From Tieghemiomyces parasiticus (lineage: Eukaryota; Kickxellomycota; Dimargaritomycetes; Dimargaritales; Dimargaritaceae), in NCBI GenBank assembly GCA_027575765.1, contig JANBPT010000747.1, positions 1 to 24,219 of the forward strand: a stretch of 24,219 bases of DNA, read 5' to 3'. The position numbers and the translations under genes were made by a program. The number at the start of each line of letters is the position of its first letter. Position 1 is the stretch's first letter. Shown here piece by piece: positions 1-10,167 of the stretch. The notes under the pieces were generated by a model. It had not been told where the DNA came from and made no database searches. It saw nothing but the letters and a program-made list of their open reading frames with translations.

Positions 1-3000
1 CACAAGGCCAAAGGAAATACGAGGACGGGAAAATTGGACTGGCCAAAGTTTACGGTGGAGCCAGTGGAGGTAACAGGGCGAGAGGGAGGACGAGGGGTGG
101 TATGCCCTTCCCTTTTGCTTGCAGGTCCGTGGAACACAATAGCGACGGGTGACTGGTCTCGTACGCCCGGGTGACGGCCGGTCCATTTTACCCTGCAAGT
201 CGTCCCTTTCGCCCCCTAACTAACGCTTCCGCCGCCACTGCTATCCCGTAACGGCGAGTCTCCCCCCCCTCTCTCCCGGCCCTGGCTGAAGGAGAGAGGG
301 CTTTTGTCTGGCTGGGCAAAGGAGCTATAAGGCGTGGCGAGGCGCCGGGCCCCCGAAGACCATGATACGCCGCCACCCTCGTCATGAATCCGAATACTGT
401 ATATGGCCTCTTTGCATTGGGGCGAGATGTGTACTACAGCGGTGCTGCCCGGTCTGGTCTCAACACTAACCGCCCTCACAGCTGGCCCGCCGTTAATAAT
501 CGCAGTAGGGCAATCGCCACTATCAAGCCTTTCCTCGATCATGCTGTAACCTGTCCTTGGCTGATGTGTTGGCCCGGGGTTTCGGCTCTTCAATTTCCTT
601 GACATGCCTTCCCTTTAGCCAGGTGGCGCGGCCGGCTCCGTGATGTCATGAAGGGTACCCTCACGGCTCCGTGCCACGCGGCTCGACGAATCCTTGGCTA
701 TCGGCCTTATCTTGGTCTCACTCGGCTGCGGGCCACAAAGGGACTGTGGTAATAAGGGGTGGGTTAGACCCTCACTTCTGGCTATTCATCTGAAACCTTC
801 AATTGGTGTCCTTCGGTCTGGGGCTGGAGGTTTGTAATGTAAATAGGGGCCGACGGGGTGACTGCCGTTGCGACATTCCACCACTTCAAACAAGCACGGC
901 GACTGTCGGACTTCAGGCGTCATCGGTACCACGTTCTAGTGCGGCCGCCTACTGAGTGGCTGCGCGGTTAGCTTCCTTTTGTCGTAACCTATTCATATTG
1001 TCGTAGAAGACCGGCCATGTTCGAGGTCAATATCGGGTGGCCGCTAGCCCTTAAAGTGAACTGTTCCCAGTTTGGTTGACACAGACTGCCCCTGCGCCAA
1101 CGGATAGATAGTGAGCCTTGGAATGTATGGGCCATTTCATTATCAATTGATTGAAGTCGTTGCATCTCTGGTGATGGCTGCGCTAGTTATGCCCGGCCCC
1201 TGCGATCCTCGGGCTCGGCTACGTTCAAACGCGGAAATGACCTGACCATCCCACCTGCCGGTTTAAGCAGTCGTCGGTCACAGTACCTGTCTTTCCCCGT
1301 CACTAACCACAGCTTGTGTACCGAGGAGGCAAATCACATGTCCCTGGGTTTTTAGGATGCCAAAAGGGCGGCTAAAAGAGACTATTATCGGCCACTTGGC
1401 TAAACGAGTGGACAAGCCGATTTTGTAGCCTGGGTGCCTCTGTTCACTATCTCTGGGTTATGATTGCGTCGGAGAATTGTCCTGTTTAGGAAACACAATT
1501 ATTATTATGTTCCGCATGAGGCAGCATCTATGATGGGCCAAGAGGGGATATTCTCTTTCACACGGCTGATATCTACCAATAAGACTCGCCAGCTCCGCCA
1601 GGGAGATGAAATGAAAGTGCTGGGAAGGGGGAGGTAGGCGAAAGATGACAACGATAGGCTGCCGCGACGCTCCCATTCCAAGAGATTTTACGGAAGCTTC
1701 GGCCCCCCTCTCGTCCGCTACCGGCTGGCCTATCACTCACCCCGCGGTGCCTCCAGGTTACACCGCTCGCCTCAGATTCGCACGGCGGCGCCAGTCGTGC
1801 GGCACGGTGGGTCGTACACACCTGACGACTGCCCTCCCTTTGGCTCCTGTGATGTCACTCTATCACGCGAGGACCGACGGGTGGCCTAAGAGAGGCTAGA
1901 AGCGGGTACGTGATCAGTTGAATACCGAGGACACTCCCATAGCTTTGCTGGTCTCGCTGTCCCCCCTCGTCCCTTTTCCAAAACATAGAGGCGCCATGGG
2001 GTCGGCGCACATGGTATTTTGTCTACGCGCGGCCCCTGGAATTGTCTTCAGCAAATAGCGGACCTGACACATATTGTGTTTGAACGAGGTGGACTCAGTT
2101 AGACGGTAATGACAACCCATGTTCCATGATGGTCTGAAAAATTGACTTGAAGACATGCGTGGTTCCTGTACCATCGCTCCTATGGCCTATAGGATTAAAC
2201 ACATGCAATTGGGGCGATATGGTAGACCCTCTACTATTCAAGTACCGAGATGCTAATACCCTACTTGAGCAGTACCAGTCTGCGGCATTGGCTTTCGCCT
2301 GTAGAACGCAGGCTAGCACAGTGGTTGAGCAAGCCCAGACCAACTCGCAATTCTCCGATTGGTCAACGGCGGCTTCGCACATGAAACGCTCACGAGGCAC
2401 AAAGGGTACCTAAACCGCCACATAAAACGGATAATGGATCTCAAGCGAGCGCGCGCGAGAGAGTCGAGACAAAATTGTCCCTCCAAGTACCGTAGTGAAG
2501 AAACTGGCGCTAGTATAATTTGAAACTTCATTATCTTTCAACTTTCTCGCTAACGGTCACTCCAAATCATGATGACATCAGGTCACACGGACAAAGGCGG
2601 ACTGGCCCACGATTGGACGGCGAGGCATCTCGGCGGCTCGACTGCAGGTTAGAGCAAAAGGGGAGGACTCGGTCAATACGCCCGGTTGTAACTATAGGGG
2701 CCACAAAATGACCTCCGTCATGACAGTCCGGTGTGTGGCTTAATGGTATAGAAGGGTTGTAGGTGCAAGACGATGACATGTAGGGTAGCTGTGAGGCAGT
2801 GGTGGCGCCATGAAAGCATTACGTGTATGACAGGAAAGGTAAACGGCAGGAGGAATAACTACAAAGGAAAATTAGAACGTGCGGGAGGGGTGACGACAGA
2901 GTATTAGAGCTACTCCCTCTCTCTCCATCTACTCACCACCTTAACAAAGGGAAATCAGTAGGAGGAAGCTACAATACGAAAGGATAAATGAGATGGAACC

Positions 3001-5358
3001 GGTCCCTTTCATCGTATACTGATTGGCAAACGCCAGGCACCAGGGATTCTCCTATAGGAGGTTATGCACCATTGGTGCTCGTTTCCAACGCCCCCCTTGT
3101 TTTAGGGACAGCGTGGCATCGGCACGTACGCTACACCACGTCCACGGCGCAATGGCCGCTTCCAAACTTCGATCAATTGGTGTATTCGACACTTTAGCCT
3201 GTCCGTCGGCTTTAACCACATCATTGCGTTGTTATCGAAGGGCAAACGGAGAACGAGAGATAGAGAACGCGGAAGGGGCTGTGGTTAGAGAGAACGGGGT
3301 CGGACGGTCAGAGGTGTATAATTTGATCATGCCTTATACCCTAGTAGACTATCAGACTTACTAGTGCAGAGGCGGCGGTTTGCGTTTGCTCGACTACCGT
3401 CCTATAAAAGATGGAAGACGGATAACTTACCGAAAGAGCATACATGCGGCCATTCTGTCAGCCAATAGCCGGTGAAAATCATCTGAGGTAAGAGTTTTAA
3501 GGTTGAAAGAGCAATGGTACCTGCAGACGCTCGACAGTACTGACCCAGAAGGTTGTAAGATAATAATATAAAATAAGAGAAAGGTAAATAGTTCCAATAC
3601 AAACGCTCTGAATGATAGTTGATTTGAGGCGACCCACTGGTTACCAGAGAAATTATTGCGGACTATCACACGAATCAGCACTATACATTTCCCTGCCCTG
3701 GCACCACGAATACGGCGTACCGCAAACCGTCTCCGAAACCACGAAAATCGCAACCTCTGCAATCCACTGGTCAAACAATTGGGGCTCTGATCTCTCATTA
3801 CTTTACCAGTGACAGCAATAACGGCCACAATAGAGACCATAATCCGATATCTATATTATGTAGACGAGAAGACTAGCTTGTAAAGCTTACGATCAGCAGG
3901 GAGGTTGAAGACACATATGCCTACTGCCGGGTGGGTGGTGAAAAAAAATGGTAGTGCTTAGAGAATTAATCATCCCACATGGGGCAGCAATCGTGACCCA
4001 GAATGCCAGTTTGGAAACCCTTGGCTCTTGGATCCCAGTTGTTGTCTATTCTACAATCTGGGAAGTTACTCTAACACTTGTGGCACCGGAATCACATAAC
4101 GGCCTGTTTGCTCTGTAGGTTTCATCTAAGATCTATTTGCAATCTGTATCGAAACGGATATGTTGATACGATGCCTGGTTTGGTGCCCACAAATGGGGTT
4201 AGGCATCAACTAGGCAGGCGGGGAGAGTCTATTAGAAAGGTGGGAAGTGCCACATACGGTCAAGCAAGTACAAGAATGATGCCAGGGGGGTGTATCTAAA
4301 AAGAACTGCGACGGATGTGCACGGTTTAATAACCAGGGTAAGTACCGATAATGAAGGGACATATTCCTCACTTATTACCAGTTAGGGGTAGGTCCATCAG
4401 AGGAGCAATGGATTAGTCGAAAAAGGGCGCCTGAAATTGAGCTGGGGGGGGGTCTGTCTTTGCTACCATTGCAGAAATGCCATACTAATATTATTCTATA
4501 ACTCAGATATTCATAATTGTGGCCGTCTAAACAGGCATGCCGAACGATTCTCGCTAGGTACGTGCCCAAGTAAGACTTGAGAGGTCATTGTACGGACACT
4601 TAGAGAGCCTTGGCCTCCAGATGGTCGCAGGGTACCCGAACCGACACTGTACCGTTTTCGGGAGACGGGCCCCGCGGTATGTAAAGTCACAATGAATGGC
4701 CAGTAGATCTAGGTCTCAGGCTGCACCATCCAATGATAATGGCCTTCAGCAAGTGGCCATTGTCCATGGCCGGATTATCCGGGAATTTGATCGAACCGTT
4801 TGTCTGTGGGTGGCGCTGGTCATCGATGAGACTGTGGGGACCCTGCGGCTGACTGCGCTATGCAATCCGATAGCTTATCCCCGCCCTTTAGGATAGTGCA
4901 CGCGGTTGTAGGGCCAGCTGGCCCCAGTGTGGCGGTTAACCAGTATGGGCGTGCCAGCCTTGTCAACCCAGTGGCTCGAACAAGTATAGAGGAGTTGCGA
5001 CTATACCTTGAGGAAATATAGGTTAGCGCTTTGGACTTGTACAAAATAGACCACTTTATCAACGTTAGCTATGCCTTTGCGACTGGTCAATTCTAGGCTA
5101 TAACATTTAGACAACCCGTAGTATCCATTACCACTGTATCAAATTCGAAGGACAAAGTGATGGGAGGCCCCGTTTCATTTTTAAAGGGTGGTAGGTTAGC
5201 TTCGGTGCCTCAGTCTCAATTGGTTCCAATAAGGGCGTCTGGTAGAAAATTGAACCATGGGAAACATATACCCCCCCCTTCAGTTTAGCACACCAAAGTT
5301 CGAAAAAAAAAGGTGGCCGGGCAAAGTAGGGAAGGTAAAGAGCACCCTATCCCCGAGG
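1..5358. other. Gene-poor region left of cullin
   Basis: I find no gene I can support here. Open frames on both strands are short (at most about 137 codons), have mixed codon use unlike the G/C-ending codons of the real genes further right, and resemble no family I know. The first 150 bases hold a coding-like frame that may be the tail of a gene off the left edge (see findings). A perfect 14-base palindrome lies at 4911-4924. No tRNA, rRNA, CRISPR or long repeat was seen by eye. Divergent transposon relics or small RNA genes could be missed without a search. Confidence 0.5.
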
Positions 5359-7773
5359 CTAAGCTACATATTTGAGCACGTTGGTCTTATCGCCGCGCTC
5401 GATGTACTCGCGCTCGAGCATAACATCGATGCCCTTCTTGATTTCCGGGATGGACGGACGGTAGCGCGACTTGAGCTCAGCAATGACTTCGTTCATCAAT
5501 TCGACGTGTTCCAAGCTCTGCTTGGCCTTCATAATACGCACGATGGCCGCCTGGATGAGCATCTTGCGGTCTTCGGCGATGTTTTTGTTGGTCGCCTCGG
5601 TTTCCTGGCGCTGCTCGCTCTTGACCGGGAGGTTGAGGTTGACCCGGACCTTTTTGAACTTGACCTCGCGGTTCAGCGTGTAACGGCGTCCGGCGTCCAG
5701 GTCCACCCCGCCCGAGTCTTCCACATCCTCCACGGAGGTTGGCGCGCGGCTAGCTTCCGAGGCCAGTAGCAGACGTGACTTGACCAGGTGTGCCAGAGCG
5801 TTACGTAGCGTTTCGGGTGTTAGGTCCGTCCGCTGCTGCAGCTCGCCAAAGGTGAGCACATCACGGTCGTTGTATAGCAGCAGGATCCCCATCTGGAACG
5901 TCGACACCTGTAAAATGTACTCATTGCCAGCCTTACCGCCCCCGGCACCCCCGACGCCTAGCCGCATGCGCAGCTCGGCCTTACTGTGCTGAAACAGCCA
6001 GTTGAGCTTCCGCCCCGAGTGCTGGGTGTCGTAGTACCGCTCAAACTTCTGGTAGGCCGGGACCACATCGTCGGGCACACGGAAGGCGGTGGTGGGCGCG
6101 GTGAGGGGCCAGGCGGCAGTACCAAGTACCAGCATGTGGAACTTGAACGGCGGAGGGTCGGCCCGGGTGTGCTCCTCGAACCCTTCCATCAGCTCGCGGC
6201 TCAGGTTGATGTCGGTGAACATGCGCTGCAGCTTAAACGTGTACTCGTGGCCACACGCCACCTTGAGCATCACAATCATGCTACCCTCCGCCTCCTCCGA
6301 CGCCGACGTGCCGTTCACTAGCCGCTTGGCCAGCATCTTGGCGTAGTACTTTTGGAACACGTCCTTGTCGTCAATGTACTTGAACACCGTCATGAGGTCC
6401 TTGAGGCGCGCCTCGCGCTGCTTCCCGGCGTCCTCGCCCGACGCCGCCGTTACCTCTCCTGCGGCCGGAGGTTTGCCAGCCCCGCGCCGCAGTAGCGCGT
6501 CAGCGTAGCGTGCCAGCAGCTCCGGTGAGCGTACAGCCCCACCGGGCTTGCACACGACGTTGCGGTTGATGAAGTCGGTACAAGCGTTGTCTAACTCCAC
6601 CACGAAGGCCGAGTTGTTCTGGAACGTGTCGTTGACTAAGGTCTCGAAGCGACGATGCACACCCAGCAGGGTATCGGTGTAGGCCCGGGGCTCCACGGCC
6701 TCTTCGGTGCCGCCGACACTCGCCAGTAGCGCAGCCACGGCTTCTTGACCCACCGCCGCCACATGTTCGCGGAACGGGACCAGGAGCGGGTCCAGGCCCT
6801 TGTCGAGACGAACCAGCAGGCGGAACATGCGGGCCAGGTCGTCGGTGGCCTCCACGCGTAGGAGTGGGAGGAACTCCGCGTTGAGGCAGGCCACAGGTTC
6901 GGAAATCAGGACGGTATTAAGGGCCTCGCGCAGGGGTTGCTCAGTGACGCTTGGCAGGTACTCGTGGCACCAAGTCTCCTCCGCAGTCAGCCAGGCCTCG
7001 ACTTGGAGCAGGTAGGCCACGACCGAGTGGTCGGCACGATAGCGGCCGCTGGCGTCGGTGTAGTAGGTGCGCGTGGAATCAAGGTAGCGCCGCTCGAACT
7101 GGGTCTTGTACACCTCGTAGTTGATCTTGTCTGGCTGGCCGTCACCAATTCCCACGCTGACCAGGGACTGCGCCAAGTCACGCACGTAGTCAGAGGGTAC
7201 CACGGTACCCGACCGTTGCTCAGTGATTAGGTCCATGGCGGCCACGGTCAGACGGTCGGCCACGGGCGTGAATACGCACTCGGCCCACAGCGCCAGGCAC
7301 AGGGTGCGCACGTCGTATATGTCGGCGTGACCCTCCTCGCGCTGGCGGCGGACCCAGTACCTGTTCATGTAGCGGAACACGCGGTCGATAAACCGGGTAC
7401 TACCATCATAGGCGCGCCATTCTTGGCTGTAGTAGGCGAGCAGGTCGGTGCCTTGCTTTAGAGCGGCGGCCTGGGCCAGAGCAGTCAGGCGCTTGCGAAG
7501 GTAGTGCTTCAGGGCGCCGTACAGCTCCGAGCCCAGACGGTTGGTCTGGGTGCGCATCACATCATACGGGGAGTTCGGGGTACCTTGGGTCTCCGTGTTC
7601 AGGCCCGTCTGGTAGGTCTGGGTGAGGTGATTGTAAACCGTGGTATATAGGTCCATGAAGCCGCCGTAGGTCGATCCATTCTGGGTAGCCACAAAGATGT
7701 GGTCAAGGCCGGCCTCCAGGTGGCTCCATGTCTCAGCGAAGTTGCGCGCGGGCGGAGGACGTAAGAAAGACAT
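5359..7773 (-). CDS. CUL1: Cullin-1 (SCF ubiquitin ligase scaffold), intronless
   Basis: An 804-residue uninterrupted frame. CUL1/Cdc53 holds Skp1-F-box substrate receptors at its N-terminus and the RING protein Rbx1 at its C-terminus, in nucleus and cytosol. N-terminal cullin repeats span about residues 10-400. The CUL1-like segment ELLARYADALL is at 418-428. The cullin homology domain follows, with FKYIDDKDVFQKYYAKMLAK at 464-483 and the conserved SKLQRMF-type stretch near 513-519. The C-terminal winged helix carries IVRIMK, so K749 (codon 5527-5529) is the expected NEDD8 acceptor, and IPEIKKGIDVMLEREYIER precedes the end. The protein ends KYVA, close to the usual YxYLA. Length is near human CUL1 (776); the excess lies in a Gly/Ala/Glu-rich linker at 431-452 and an acidic insert at 676-695. 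The start is the first ATG; the context GCCATGT is acceptable. Assignment to CUL1 rather than CUL3/4 rests on the 418-520 region. Confidence 0.97.
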   Translation of the reverse strand: MSFLRPPPARNFAETWSHLEAGLDHIFVATQNGSTYGGFMDLYTTVYNHLTQTYQTGLNTETQGTPNSPYDVMRTQTNRLGSELYGALKHYLRKRLTALAQAAALKQGTDLLAYYSQEWRAYDGSTRFIDRVFRYMNRYWVRRQREEGHADIYDVRTLCLALWAECVFTPVADRLTVAAMDLITEQRSGTVVPSDYVRDLAQSLVSVGIGDGQPDKINYEVYKTQFERRYLDSTRTYYTDASGRYRADHSVVAYLLQVEAWLTAEETWCHEYLPSVTEQPLREALNTVLISEPVACLNAEFLPLLRVEATDDLARMFRLLVRLDKGLDPLLVPFREHVAAVGQEAVAALLASVGGTEEAVEPRAYTDTLLGVHRRFETLVNDTFQNNSAFVVELDNACTDFINRNVVCKPGGAVRSPELLARYADALLRRGAGKPPAAGEVTAASGEDAGKQREARLKDLMTVFKYIDDKDVFQKYYAKMLAKRLVNGTSASEEAEGSMIVMLKVACGHEYTFKLQRMFTDINLSRELMEGFEEHTRADPPPFKFHMLVLGTAAWPLTAPTTAFRVPDDVVPAYQKFERYYDTQHSGRKLNWLFQHSKAELRMRLGVGGAGGGKAGNEYILQVSTFQMGILLLYNDRDVLTFGELQQRTDLTPETLRNALAHLVKSRLLLASEASRAPTSVEDVEDSGGVDLDAGRRYTLNREVKFKKVRVNLNLPVKSEQRQETEATNKNIAEDRKMLIQAAIVRIMKAKQSLEHVELMNEVIAELKSRYRPSIPEIKKGIDVMLEREYIERGDKTNVLKYVA

Positions 7774-8851
7774 GGCAGACGAAAACCAAGGGATAGTTGA
7801 GAAGCGGAGTTGGTGAGAGAAGTGGTGTTGTCCACCAGATCAGAGTATGCCAGGAGGGAAAGCGAGGCGGGAATGGATAAAACAGAGGAATAGGGCAAAG
7901 GGTGTGCTGGATGGGGAGCCGGAAAGAGGATGTCAATGATAGGATGTCGCAAGGGATGGGTGTACCGTGGCAAAGTCACGGACGGTGGACTGGGTGGTGT
8001 CGGAAGCCCAAGGAATGCCGACGGACCGGTCGGAGGCAATTGCGGGAACTTGGCTACAGGCGGCGGAGACTGGACGGCAACCAAGCACAGGAGGTAAGAA
8101 CTGTTCCACGCGTAATACAAGGCGGCATGGATGGTGGGGGCATGCAGAGTCGGCATGGGCCCGCCGCTACTTTGGTGGCCGCTGGCGTCGAAAATGACAG
8201 TTGAGATATCGGAAGTTTGGCGGAACAGGGAACGGAAAAGTCACCAAAGGGGACAGTCTCCGCCTACCCCAGCATATCGAGGCTGGATTTTGGGCTTTGG
8301 GACGGGTGTGTATTGGAAGCGATGGCTGGTTTATATGCGAGGACCAGTAGTAGGATGTAGCCATGAATAATGCGACGGTTCGTGACATCCACGTTAATTT
8401 TGCCCCACGACACCTGTAACCCTTTGTTACTTTGGCCCCGGCCTTGGTGCATATAGTCAGAGCGTTGCCAAAGGAGTACGATGCAGACCGACAGCTCTAG
8501 ATCAGTAAAAATGGCCTATCGACTTGATGAATGCCCAGTGGATTGGCTGGGACCATGACCATCACACACTGCCGACGCGTACTAACGCGCCTCGCTGCCC
8601 CCGCAGCTTAGGCGGATCACCTTAGCAAGGAAAGACTACTGCACGAGCAGGTGCACCAGGTTCAATTTTACACCGTCTCAATGCTGAGTTTATCACTGCA
8701 CGGTTGACCGTCCAAACGGTACTCAATGGAGATGAGAAACAGCCCAGTTTAACGATTTATTACATTGGCTACCGCTTGTTCGCGGGTAGACGATCAGGTG
8801 TACCTTGGTGCCTCGGGTTACTACCAGGAGCCTGTGGACTTATCCAAAGCA
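7774..8851. other. Intergenic: cullin 5' region and SUMO 3' region
   Basis: About 1.08 kb between two same-strand genes. The part next to the cullin start (7774-7960) is pyrimidine-rich when read on the cullin strand, like the leaders of the other genes here. A TATAAA on the minus strand lies at 8330-8335, about 560 bases before the cullin ATG; its use is unproven. The open frames across this stretch are low-complexity Pro/Ser/Leu readings of the C/T-rich leader and are not taken as genes. Confidence 0.5.
8756..8761 (-). terminator. Candidate polyadenylation signal of SUMO
   Basis: The minus strand reads AATAAA about 91 bases past the SUMO stop codon, a usual place for a cleavage/polyadenylation signal. 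It rests on the hexamer and its position only. Confidence 0.45.
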
Positions 8852-9587
8852 TTAGAGTGAAATGGCGCCGCCCAGTTGCTCCACCATCACGTCGATGGTA
8901 TCTTCGTCTTGCATGTCGAGCTGGATGTGGGAAGGTAATTGCGAAGTGCGAACGAGGTTGTGTACAATAAGTCATCAGTATCTCAAAAACGTTTCGTTCG
9001 CTGCCCAGAGGGCCACCGGTCGGCCCCCTTCTAATCTTCGCGTAGTTTACCTTGTCGGGGGTATCGGTGGCCTGGATCCGCTCGCCCTCGTAGAGGAAGC
9101 GCACCGAGTTGCTCGACTTGCCAGCACGCTCGCAGTAGGTTTCCATGAGCTTGCGCAGAGCCGTATGACGCTTGATCTTAAAGTGGATCTCGGAGGAGTC
9201 CTGGAGTGATATAAAGGGGCCAAAGGAAGGTGATGATGACGAGCAAACTAGCTTTAGACGCCGGTAGAGAAACTTGGCCTTGGATCGGATAAAACTGTGC
9301 CGATTCTACCCTGTGGTCACAGGCTGTGTCTTCACGGGGTGACTCAAGTAGTGAATAACAGCCGTGGCTAAGCGGTTTAGCAAAGACAACTTGTCAGGCA
9401 GGTGCCTAAACTATACGGGCTACTAGAGGTAGGGCGAGGGCAAGGGCCTAATCAAGAGCGGTCAGCCACCATAGCATAAAAAAAAACCGGTACATACCGC
9501 GCTCACCACCTTGACGTTGATGTGTTCAGTGGTTTCGGGCTTGACGGGCTTGACATCCTGAGCTGGAGAGCCAGAGGGTTCAGACAT
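8852..9587 (-). CDS. SMT3: SUMO / Smt3 ubiquitin-like modifier, three exons
   Basis: Exons (minus strand): 9587-9498, 9200-9051 and 8920-8852, all joined in phase 0, giving 102 residues. Introns are 297 and 130 bases; donors are GTATGT and GTAAAC, acceptors CTCCAG and ATCCAG. SUMO is conjugated to lysines of nuclear and other proteins by the E1 Aos1-Uba2, the E2 Ubc9 and SUMO ligases. The flexible N-terminus (1-20) contains VKPE at 15-18, a perfect psi-K-x-E site. The ubiquitin fold runs from about 22 (HINVKVVSADSSEIHFKIKR across the first junction) to 96, including SVRFLYEGERIQ at 72-83-like positions of the fold. Mature Gly-Gly is 97-98, followed by a four-residue tail AISL that a Ulp protease would remove. 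The first in-frame ATG is used. The upstream leader is open in this frame but has no ATG. Splice sites were chosen because they rebuild the family without gaps. Confidence 0.96.
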
Positions 9588-10167
9588 GGTAGATTCTGGA
9601 GTTGGAGAGGGGTTGGGCGTAGGTAGCAAGGGAATGCGAATGAAGAGAGGGGAGACAGAACAAAGTAAGCGCAGATGGAAATAGTCTATGTCGATTGCCG
9701 GTGGCAAGGCAGGATTGGGAACATCAGATGGGAAAGAGATGTCGCTGCGTCTCGTCAGTGCAAACGGTGCACGGTATAGCTACACATTTGGTAGGCCTGG
9801 ATGAGAGGCCGATTCGCAGTTTGGGGCTGCCACACGAATGTTGAAGCTCAGTGGTTGGTAGCCTGTTTATGGGTATGCTGCTGCGGCAGCGCTATCTAAC
9901 AACCAAGAAGTTGGTGCTAGATGTGCATTTTTTTTTTGCCTGCTTTCGGTGTGGTGAAGGGGGGAAGAGACTCCTCTGATAACTTCACTTTTCCAGGGCG
10001 CTTCTGTTTGGGAAAGCGGCTTACTAAGGGCTAACTATTTTTTCCATAGAAAAAGGAATAGCAGGCTTGGAATTGCAACCAACGCAGTTCTTGTCTAAAT
10101 AAAAATTATTGGACGAACTATCTAGGTGATGCAATATATTTTTGAGACATTCAAATTTAAATGATGT
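9588..10167. other. SUMO upstream region
   Basis: The first 80 bases or so are purine-rich on the plus strand, that is, a pyrimidine-rich leader for SUMO. Beyond this I see short homopolymers (T9-10 near 9928-9938) and no coding frame. The right part, near 10090-10165, is AT-rich and would contain the 3' untranslated end of the mariner copy, but no matching inverted terminal repeat was found on the other side. Confidence 0.45.

Noticed and set aside
3427..3840. 137-codon minus-strand frame
   Set aside because: No recognisable motif, and no codon bias like that of the real genes.
5257..5769. 170-codon plus-strand frame across the cullin 3' end
   Set aside because: It is the antisense shadow of the cullin C-terminus, which is clearly coding on the minus strand.
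7195..7210. Inverted repeat GGGTACC-AC-GGTACCC
   Set aside because: It lies inside the cullin coding sequence and is explained by the codons there; there is no sign of a separate role.
7599..8156. 185-codon minus-strand frame overlapping the cullin start
   Set aside because: It is out of frame with cullin and otherwise reads the C/T-rich leader as Pro/Ser/Leu low complexity.
9201..9497. Possible small RNA gene in the larger SUMO intron
   Set aside because: No tRNA boxes or snoRNA C/D or H/ACA motifs could be matched.
9460..9500. Alternative SUMO exon 1 end at GTGAGC, six bases upstream of the chosen donor
   Set aside because: It would drop two residues that align with the family; the GTATGT donor restores the usual length.
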